Of a DNA stretch of 5,520 nt, positions 1 through 4,588 are shown in pieces; within the stretch, counting starts at the first letter, position 1, and the number at the start of each line of letters is the position of its first letter. The translations under genes and the position numbers were made by a program. The stretch spans positions 1 through 5,520 of the forward strand of contig CABSZQ010000105.1 in assembly GCA_902482195.1 (NCBI GenBank), given 5' to 3'. Below the pieces are notes generated by a model, which was not told the origin of the DNA, did not search any database, and saw only the letters and a list, made by a program, of their open reading frames with translations. The stretch comes from an uncultured Haemophilus sp. Lineage in GTDB: Bacteria; Pseudomonadota; Gammaproteobacteria; Enterobacterales; Pasteurellaceae.

Positions 1-2
1 AA

Positions 3-50
3 ACACAAGATATAGTGTTGTGGAAAATGACGGTGCACAAGATAGAGTGT
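3..50 (-). promoter_or_regulatory. Putative tandem NrdR operator with overlapping leftward promoter
   Basis: Two 16-bp imperfect palindromes lie at 3-18 and 35-50. On the minus strand they read ACACTATATCTTGTGT and ACACTCTATCTTGTGC, identical at 14 of 16 positions. Their centres are 32 bp apart, about three helical turns, with 16 bp between them. Paired boxes of the form ACAC-AT-rich-GTGT at this spacing are the known signature of NrdR, the ATP/dATP-sensing repressor of ribonucleotide reductase genes. A leftward promoter fits: TTGAAT at 62-67, a 17-nt spacer, and TATCTT at 39-44, so the -10 sits inside the right-hand box. No start codon for a leftward gene lies inside the window. From memory, H. 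influenzae has nrdA next to the dolP homologue, which agrees. The boxes are seen directly; the regulator and target gene are inferred. Confidence 0.68.
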
Positions 51-185
51 TTTAAAATTGAATTCAAGCAGTAAATTTTTTACTTACATTATTGACAAAA
101 GATAAGTCATTTAAAATAAATAACTTTTTTTTCGAAATGATGTTTTTTTAGGCAGGATCTTTTTTTGTAAATCTTTGTAAAGAAA

Positions 186-194
186 AAGTGCGGT
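186..194 (+). repeat. DNA uptake signal sequence (USS core), left arm of terminator
   Basis: Exact 9-bp Haemophilus-type core AAGTGCGGT followed by an A-rich segment (CAAAAA). It is recognised during natural transformation. It pairs with the inverted copy at 215-223. Confidence 0.93.
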
Positions 195-214
195 CAAAAA
201 CGAGATGATTTTTG

Positions 215-223
215 ACCGCACTT
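215..223 (-). repeat. DNA uptake signal sequence (USS core), right arm of terminator
   Basis: Exact 9-bp core in inverse orientation (ACCGCACTT on the plus strand). It forms the second arm of the terminator downstream of dolP. Confidence 0.93.
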
Positions 224-241
224 CAATGTTTAAAAGTTTAA

Positions 242-826
242 TTAATTCAAGTATTTAAATACTTTGACGACTTTTTGAACACCGGTGACTTTACTTGCAA
301 TTTCTGCCGCTGAGTCACCTTGTGATTGAGTGACGTTTCCGAGTAAGAATACTTCTCCATTTTCGGTGATCACTTTTACATCTGTTGCTTTTACATTATC
401 GCCAACGAAGAGTTTTGATTTAATTTGTGTGGTAATCCAACTGTCTTTGGTTATTTGACCAAAGTTAATTTTATTGCCCACACGTAATTCGTTATAGACG
501 TCATTCACACCCTCTACGCCTTTAGCAAGACTGGTTGCAGTTTCTTTTACGCCTTCACTCGGTACTTGACCAATTAATAATACACGACCACTATAAGAAA
601 CGGCGTGTACACGACCTTCCGATTTAATTTGTGCATCTTTATCTAATGCATTTTCAACTTTTATTTCTAACGTTTCATCATCGACTTGTGTCCCCATTGT
701 ACGAGGATCTGTTGCAACTTTAGCACCTGCAGCCGCACCACCAAGCACAGCAGCTACACAGCCTTGTAACATAATGGATGCACCAAGTACGAAGGCGAGT
801 TTTTTAAATGGGGTTAATTTCATCAT
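242..826 (-). CDS. dolP: Outer-membrane lipoprotein DolP (YraP), two BON domains
   Basis: This is a 194-residue lipoprotein, close to the 191 residues of E. coli DolP. The N-terminus is a lipoprotein signal peptide (KKLAFVLGASIML) with lipobox L20-Q21-G22-C23. Residue +2 is valine rather than aspartate, predicting outer-membrane sorting. Two BON domains follow, roughly residues 48-116 and 126-192; the second ends at the protein's end. W130 in the SW-ITTQIKSKL helix matches the E. coli tryptophan (W127 as I recall) used to bind anionic phospholipid. In E. coli DolP supports outer-membrane integrity and associates with the BAM complex. An AAGGAG Shine-Dalgarno lies 4 nt before the first ATG (826) and 7 nt before the second (823), so the true start may be 823. 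It is last in the block, 81 nt after diaA, and is followed by the uptake-signal terminator. Confidence 0.94.
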   Translation of the reverse strand: MMKLTPFKKLAFVLGASIMLQGCVAAVLGGAAAGAKVATDPRTMGTQVDDETLEIKVENALDKDAQIKSEGRVHAVSYSGRVLLIGQVPSEGVKETATSLAKGVEGVNDVYNELRVGNKINFGQITKDSWITTQIKSKLFVGDNVKATDVKVITENGEVFLLGNVTQSQGDSAAEIASKVTGVQKVVKVFKYLN

Positions 827-830
827 TAAT

Positions 831-836
831 CTCCTT
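831..836 (-). promoter_or_regulatory. Ribosome binding site of dolP
   Basis: The minus strand reads AAGGAG ATTA ATG ATG. The spacing is 4 nt to the first ATG and 7 nt to the second, which favours initiation at 823 over 826. This strong site contrasts with the two preceding genes, which have none, so dolP can be translated independently of diaA. Confidence 0.8.
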
Positions 837-852
837 TTTATAAATGAGTGAG

Positions 853-868
853 TTAACTAATTAGTCAA
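853..868. repeat. 16-bp imperfect palindrome between diaA and dolP
   Basis: TTAACTAATTAGTCAA is symmetric about 860/861, with a single mismatched pair (855/866) and a perfect CTAATTAG core. It lies in the 81-nt diaA-dolP gap, about 27 nt upstream of the dolP start. It is too AT-rich for a stable RNA hairpin, so it could be an operator, or simply AT-rich chance. I found no convincing sigma-E or sigma-70 promoter beside it. Confidence 0.3.
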
Positions 869-907
869 TTAATTTTAGAAATAGTTTGGTTGGAAAAGCC
901 TTTAATG

Positions 908-1492
908 TCAAGCTCTTGGGAAAAGCGTGCTATCAACAAGCTCACACAGTGCATTTATGACGAATAAATGATTTTCCAAAATACGCGCTTCTTTCGTCGC
1001 GGGAATAGAGATTTCTAAATCTGCTTCAGCTAACACACCTTGAATTGCATCATTGTTTGCTCCGGTTAAGGCAATGACCTGAATTTCTTTGTTGACGGCA
1101 TTCGCAATTGTATTCAGCACCGCTTTTTCTGTACCAAGCGGAGCAAAAGCGATCAATAAGTCACCGGGTTTCGCGATAGCGTTGAATTGATGTTGATAAA
1201 GCTGATCGATAGGTTGATCAAAAACCAGTGAAGAACCGACCGCACTTTCAAGGCTAAGGTGTACGGATGGCAGGCTAGGGCGCTCGAAATCGTAACGATT
1301 TAGCAAATTTGACACTAAGAATTGCGCATTTGCGTAAGAGCGAGCAACGCCACAGGCAATCACTTTATGACCACTTAACAAACATTGCATCACCATTTGT
1401 GTGGCAGTTGCAATATTTTCTGATAATAGGCTAGAAGCAGAGATTTGAATCTGAATACTTTCGCTATAAATATCTTTAACTTTTTGTAACAT
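908..1492 (-). CDS. diaA: DiaA-type SIS-domain protein (DnaA initiator-associating protein)
   Basis: This is a 194-residue SIS-fold protein (SIS domain about residues 30-190), aligning from its first residue with E. coli DiaA (SESIQIQI against TESIQTQI) and sharing its position between yraN and dolP. DiaA is a tetramer that in E. coli binds several DnaA molecules and stimulates oriC unwinding at the right time. It is related to the heptose isomerase GmhA. L190 and F191 in the C-terminal STLFP segment match the E. coli residues reported to contact DnaA. The sugar-phosphate motif is degenerate: the loop usually CGNGTSAANAQ reads CGVARSYANAQ, and the second SIS loop reads APLGTE where E. coli has STRGNS. 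Isomerase activity is therefore unlikely. The start is 12 nt after the yraN stop with no Shine-Dalgarno (CCTTTTCCGATT), suggesting translational coupling. An uptake signal lies within the gene at 1239-1247. Confidence 0.88.
   Translation of the reverse strand: MLQKVKDIYSESIQIQISASSLLSENIATATQMVMQCLLSGHKVIACGVARSYANAQFLVSNLLNRYDFERPSLPSVHLSLESAVGSSLVFDQPIDQLYQHQFNAIAKPGDLLIAFAPLGTEKAVLNTIANAVNKEIQVIALTGANNDAIQGVLAEADLEISIPATKEARILENHLFVINALCELVDSTLFPRA
1239..1247 (-). repeat. DNA uptake signal sequence inside diaA
   Basis: Exact USS core on the minus strand (ACCGCACTT on plus). In the diaA frame it encodes Ser-Ala-Val within ESAVGS, a reading commonly used by intragenic uptake signals in Haemophilus. 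Confidence 0.92.
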
Positions 1493-1504
1493 AATCGGAA
1501 AAGG

Positions 1505-1864
1505 TTAATCGAGAAAATTAGGAATCCATTGGATATCACTGGCGGTTTTTCCAAAGGCGATAAGATCAAAACGACAATCCGCGTCTTCAAGGCTTAGGTT
1601 GCGTTTGGCAAGCCATAAATTTGCGGCATCTAGCCATTTTTGTTGCTTTTGCCAATCCACACTTTCAACAGCGGATCCGAATGCTGAGCTGGATCGTTGA
1701 CGAACTTCAACAAATACAATGGTTTGCCCGTCTTGCATAATGAGATCTAATTCACCGCATTTGAAATGTTGATTCGCCGCGATGAATTTAAGCCCCTTAG
1801 CCTCTAAGAAAAGGCGGGCTTGATGTTCAAAGCCCGCCCCTTGTTGACGTTTTAATGAAAACAT
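1505..1864 (-). CDS. yraN: YraN, UPF0102 family nuclease-fold protein of unknown function
   Basis: This 119-residue protein has the full UPF0102 signature: GxxxExxA-xxFL (residues 9-20, E13), GELDLI (37-42, with E38 and D40), VFVEVRQR (50-57, with E53 and R55), FGSAVESV (62-69), K73 and FDLIAF (99-104). The spaced E13, D40 and E53-x-R55 match the PD-(D/E)xK endonuclease-like fold assigned to this family, with arginine where the classical motif has lysine. The length is usual for the family. No activity has been firmly established to my knowledge; a role with Holliday-junction or other branched DNA has been suggested from the fold. The start lies 3 nt after the lpoA stop, and its upstream sequence (GCGAACTAATCC) has no Shine-Dalgarno, so translation probably depends on ribosomes finishing lpoA. 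Confidence 0.92.
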   Translation of the reverse strand: MFSLKRQQGAGFEHQARLFLEAKGLKFIAANQHFKCGELDLIMQDGQTIVFVEVRQRSSSAFGSAVESVDWQKQQKWLDAANLWLAKRNLSLEDADCRFDLIAFGKTASDIQWIPNFLD

Positions 1865-1867
1865 GGA

Positions 1868-3589
1868 TTAGTTCGCAACCGCTACCACGTTACCATCTTG
1901 TACTTGATACCATGTCATATCGCGATCCACATCACAGTTTGAATCCGCGCTAAGCTGACCGGTTAAACCGCTTAAGGTGTAACCTGGTACTTGGCGTAAT
2001 TCATTAAAGTGATTGATGAGCAACCATGCATCAGAACCCATTGCATATAAACGCATTAATTGGAATTCACCACCGGTTGAGCCAGCCACTTTTTGATATT
2101 GTGAAGAATCGCTTTGTTTAAAGAATGGAATATCACTAAATTGAACGCCATTCATTTTAGCATAGTATTCTGGTGTATTACTTGCCGCGTTAGAACGAGA
2201 GCTTGCATAAATACGAACATTCGGATTGCTGGTATCTAAATAACCTTTGATTTCAGCCAATTCATCTGGTGAAGAGATGACATAAAGTGCACTTGTATCT
2301 TGTGGGGCACCTTGGAAGAAGTAGGTAATATCAGCCGGTAAGTTATAGTAGCGAATATTCGCATCTGTACCCGCTAAACGTTGCCAACGTACGTTGAACG
2401 CATTACCAACACGTTGCCCTAAATCATTTTGCGGCATGGCAACGATTGGATTACGAATACCATCTTTCCACATTTTGTTCGCCGCAGACTCTGCTTCATC
2501 TTCCGGCGATAAACCGTAATAACAGACTTGGTTAATTGCTTGAGTATTTGCTGTTGCATTTAATGTGAGCACATCCATGCCTTGCACAGCACTTGGATTC
2601 GCAATGATGGCATCGACGTTTTGTTTAAGTAATGGACCCACTAACGCTTTAATACCCGATGCTTTTGCCTGTGCAATAATGTCATTAATCGGGGTGGTTG
2701 ATGAGTCAAACACTTGTACTGGAATGGTTGAATCACCTTTTGCATCATTGAAACCTGATTGGATCGTTGTACCTAAAATTTGGCCATCACCGCTTAAAGG
2801 TAAGACTAAACCAATTTGAGCTAAATTCGTTTGTTGGAAATTCAACAAGCTTTCTAGCTCTTTAGGGAAAAAGGTTGATGCAACGTGATTTGGATAAGCG
2901 GATTTCCAGCTTTGTAACGCTTGGCTTAATTGTACTGGCTGACGGATATTGTCATTATAGGCTTTAATTAAGGCAAGCCAACCGCCTAATGCCACGCTAC
3001 CTTCATCAGAGGCATTATTGATAACAGCCGTATTCGCAGAACGGAGTAATGACCACGTTTTATCAACATTATCTTTACGACGTTGCATGTCTGTTAAGTT
3101 TTCATCCATTTTGATACGCGCTTTCACCGCTTCAATCACGTCTTTACGATTTTCAGCTGTTTGAGCAAAGGTTTCGTAATAACGAGATTTTTGTGATGGA
3201 CTTAATTTCGTGAGATCAAGCGCACGTAATTTACTTTCAGCCATCTCATTAGCGCCTTTCGCCGCAGCGATACGTGCTTCAACTAAAGTACGGTCTAATT
3301 GTTGCGCTTCGTTTAAGTCAACCAATTCATTTAATAACTCTTCGGCTTGTGGCACTTTATTTTCAGTAATTAATACACGTGCGGCTAAGAGTTTGTAAGT
3401 TTGTTGATCTTCTTTATCTTGTGCTTGTCCTAATTTGTTCATATAAAATTCAGAACTTGCATTGGCATCACGTTGTAATGTTTGGGTAAAGCTGCTGCCA
3501 AATAAGTTAGAACAACCTGCTAACGCAACAGACAATAAAATCGGCATTAAACGTTTTTTAAAACGACCACCTTGTAATAGAATAGACAT
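1868..3589 (-). CDS. lpoA: LpoA, outer-membrane lipoprotein activator of PBP1a
   Basis: This 573-residue lipoprotein is nearly the same length as H. influenzae LpoA (575 as I recall) and carries its recognisable start MSILLQG-RFKKRLMPILLS. The lipobox is L23-A24-G25-C26 with Ser at +2, predicting the outer membrane. Residues about 27-250 form the helical TPR-like N-domain. From about 257 (QIGLVLPLSGDGQILG) to the end is a type-1 periplasmic-binding-protein-like domain. C356 and C552 are the only two cysteines after the lipidated one and may form a disulfide (inference). LpoA spans the periplasm to activate the class A penicillin-binding protein PBP1a in peptidoglycan synthesis, and is essential in H. 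influenzae. The start is supported by GGAG 5 nt upstream. It is the first gene of the leftward block and diverges from rsmI. Confidence 0.95.
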   Translation of the reverse strand: MSILLQGGRFKKRLMPILLSVALAGCSNLFGSSFTQTLQRDANASSEFYMNKLGQAQDKEDQQTYKLLAARVLITENKVPQAEELLNELVDLNEAQQLDRTLVEARIAAAKGANEMAESKLRALDLTKLSPSQKSRYYETFAQTAENRKDVIEAVKARIKMDENLTDMQRRKDNVDKTWSLLRSANTAVINNASDEGSVALGGWLALIKAYNDNIRQPVQLSQALQSWKSAYPNHVASTFFPKELESLLNFQQTNLAQIGLVLPLSGDGQILGTTIQSGFNDAKGDSTIPVQVFDSSTTPINDIIAQAKASGIKALVGPLLKQNVDAIIANPSAVQGMDVLTLNATANTQAINQVCYYGLSPEDEAESAANKMWKDGIRNPIVAMPQNDLGQRVGNAFNVRWQRLAGTDANIRYYNLPADITYFFQGAPQDTSALYVISSPDELAEIKGYLDTSNPNVRIYASSRSNAASNTPEYYAKMNGVQFSDIPFFKQSDSSQYQKVAGSTGGEFQLMRLYAMGSDAWLLINHFNELRQVPGYTLSGLTGQLSADSNCDVDRDMTWYQVQDGNVVAVAN

Positions 3590-3658
3590 ATTCGCTCCAT
3601 AATGAATAAATCAATAATGGTCGATCTTACTTATCTCACAATGTAAAAGCAAACAAAA
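3590..3658. promoter_or_regulatory. Divergent lpoA / rsmI intergenic promoter region
   Basis: This 69-bp AT-rich spacer must drive both directions. For lpoA (minus) the best candidate is TTGCTT at 3647-3652, a 17-nt spacer and TAAGAT at 3624-3629, giving a leader of about 28 nt; GGAG at 3595-3598 is its ribosome binding site. For rsmI (plus) the best candidate is TTCGCT at 3591-3596, a 16-nt spacer and AATAAT at 3613-3618. The two candidate -10 elements are about 6 bp apart, so the promoters would overlap and could exclude one another. The -35 matches are weak (3 of 6 each) and the exact boxes are tentative. Confidence 0.4.
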
Positions 3659-4507
3659 ATGAATGATTTAACCGGAATTTTATATATTGTCGCTACGCCA
3701 ATCGGGAATTTACAAGATATTACACAACGTGCTTTAGAGACTTTTTCACAAGTGGATTTAATTGCCGCGGAAGACACGCGCCACAGTGGTTTATTGCTCA
3801 GTCATTATGGTATCAAAAAGCCTTTTTTCGCCTTACATGATCACAATGAACAAGAAAAAGCTCATGTGTTGGTAGAAAAGCTAAAACAAGGTACGAATAT
3901 TGCATTAATTTCAGATGCGGGAACTCCTTTAATTAGCGATCCGGGTTTTCATTTGGTGCGTCAATGTCGTGAGGCAGGCATTAAAGTGATGCCACTACCC
4001 GGTGCTTGTGCAGCGATTACTGCATTATGTGCATCGGGCATTGCATCTGACCGTTTTTGCTTTGAAGGCTTTTTACCTGCCAAAACTAAGGCGCGTAAAG
4101 ATAAGTTAGAAAACGTTGCGGAAGAAGACCGCACTTTAATCTTCTATGAATCAACTCACCGCATTTTAGATACCCTTGCTGATATGCAAGATGTATTAGG
4201 TGGCGAACGCTATGTAGTACTTGCCCGTGAAATTACGAAAACATGGGAAACTATTGCAGGGGATAAATTAAGTGATCTTCGTCAATGGTTAAGCGAAGAT
4301 CCGAATCGCACAAAAGGTGAGATGGTGTTAATCGTGGAAGGCAAACCCAAATCAGAATATAGCGAAGAATTTTCACCACAAGCGGTTAAAGTCCTCACTC
4401 TAATTGCTAAAGAATTACCTTTAAAAAAGGCTGCGGCGATTGTGGCAGAACTTTATGGTTATAAGAAAAATGCCTTATACCAATTTGGATTGGATAATTT
4501 AGATTAG
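3659..4507 (+). CDS. rsmI: RsmI, 16S rRNA 2'-O-ribose C1402 methyltransferase
   Basis: This 282-residue SAM-dependent methyltransferase of the tetrapyrrole-methylase (SpoU-unrelated) fold methylates the 2'-OH of C1402 in 16S rRNA, in the P-site decoding region. RsmH adds the base methyl at the same nucleotide. Family motifs in order are [10 protein letters not shown] (9-18), [10 protein letters not shown] (35-44), [12 protein letters not shown] (85-96), LPGACAA (103-109), [10 protein letters not shown] (123-132), FYESTHRI (162-169), REITKTWE (180-187) and GEMVLIVEG (220-228). A C-terminal helix-turn-helix-like tail follows (about 240-280, [22 protein letters not shown]). The length is normal and nothing is missing. 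The ATG at 3659 has only an A-rich leader (GCAAACAAAA) and no Shine-Dalgarno; an in-frame stop upstream excludes an earlier start. It holds one uptake signal at 4128-4136. Confidence 0.96.
   Translation: MNDLTGILYIVATPIGNLQDITQRALETFSQVDLIAAEDTRHSGLLLSHYGIKKPFFALHDHNEQEKAHVLVEKLKQGTNIALISDAGTPLISDPGFHLVRQCREAGIKVMPLPGACAAITALCASGIASDRFCFEGFLPAKTKARKDKLENVAEEDRTLIFYESTHRILDTLADMQDVLGGERYVVLAREITKTWETIAGDKLSDLRQWLSEDPNRTKGEMVLIVEGKPKSEYSEEFSPQAVKVLTLIAKELPLKKAAAIVAELYGYKKNALYQFGLDNLD
4128..4136 (-). repeat. DNA uptake signal sequence inside rsmI
   Basis: Exact USS core in inverse orientation (ACCGCACTT). In the rsmI frame it falls in the codons for Asp-Arg-Thr-Leu, a different reading from the Ser-Ala-Val used by the copies in diaA and tldD. 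Confidence 0.92.
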
Positions 4508-4517
4508 TCAAAAAACT

Positions 4518-4552
4518 ATCTCCCTCTTTAGCAAAGAGGGGCGAGGGGAGAT
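4518..4552. repeat. Nested hairpin element between rsmI and tldD
   Basis: A perfect 8-bp stem, CCCTCTTT (4522-4529) with AAAGAGGG (4533-4540), closes an AGC triloop. A second, outer pairing, ATCTCCC (4518-4524) with GGGAGAT (4546-4552), shares the CCC strand, so two alternative folds are possible. The element is much more GC-rich than its surroundings. On the plus strand no U-tract follows immediately, so it is not a textbook terminator for rsmI. On the minus strand it is followed by GTTTTTTGA, which is terminator-like but has no gene to serve. It could be a dispersed REP-like or miniature hairpin repeat, a partial attenuator, or a processing or stability site between rsmI and tldD. Confidence 0.6.
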
Positions 4553-4579
4553 TTGGCAGAATTAATTTTTATAAATTTC

Positions 4580-4583
4580 GGAG
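4580..4583 (+). promoter_or_regulatory. Ribosome binding site of tldD
   Basis: GGAG sits 5 nt before the ATG at 4589 (GGAG AACAA ATG). It fixes the start of the partial downstream gene and contrasts with the absence of such a site before rsmI. Confidence 0.82.
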
Positions 4584-4588
4584 AACAA

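Larger units (their letters stand above)
186..223 (-). terminator. Intrinsic terminator of dolP built from two inverted uptake signals
   Basis: A perfect 15-bp inverted repeat (186-200 with 209-223) encloses the 8-nt loop CGAGATGA. Each arm contains one complete uptake signal core, AAGTGCGGT at 186-194 and its complement at 215-223. Read on the minus strand, the second arm runs directly into a T-rich tract (ACTTTTTCTTT), as expected for a Rho-independent terminator. The plus-strand exit (CTTCAATG) has no U-tract, so the element points leftward. It starts 18 nt beyond the dolP stop codon and closes the lpoA-yraN-diaA-dolP block before the presumed nrd promoter. Paired uptake signals acting as terminators are well known in Haemophilus. 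Confidence 0.9.

Noticed and set aside
92..120. Perfect TTGACA at 92-97 on the plus strand as a rightward promoter
   Set aside because: No acceptable -10 lies 16-18 nt downstream (TAAAAT is only 14 nt away), and no plus-strand gene follows; it would run into dolP antisense.
841..885. TTGACT on the minus strand upstream of dolP as a -35 element
   Set aside because: The nearest TATAAA lies 20 nt away and would place the transcript start at or after the Shine-Dalgarno.
1390..1590. 66-residue open frame on the minus strand spanning the yraN-diaA junction
   Set aside because: It overlaps both well-supported genes in another frame and has no recognisable domain; it is a shadow.
2284..2293. Partial uptake-like sequence AAAGTGCACT inside lpoA
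   Set aside because: It matches the core only over AAGTGC, so it is not a functional-length uptake signal.
2565..2819. 84-residue open frame on the plus strand inside lpoA
   Set aside because: It lies antisense to a conserved coding region, with cysteine- and methionine-rich composition typical of a complement reading and no ribosome binding site.
3210..3398. 62-residue open frame on the plus strand inside the lpoA N-domain
   Set aside because: Antisense shadow of lpoA without a ribosome binding site or family resemblance.
4378..4386. ACAAGCGGT, identical to the core of the other Pasteurellaceae (Actinobacillus pleuropneumoniae-type) uptake signal
   Set aside because: It is the only copy, against five exact AAGTGCGGT cores, and it encodes ordinary residues (PQAV) in rsmI; chance is the simplest explanation.
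4553..4581. TTGGCA (4553-4558) with TATAAA (4570-4575) as a tldD promoter
   Set aside because: The spacer is only 11 nt, and the transcript would start inside the ribosome binding site.
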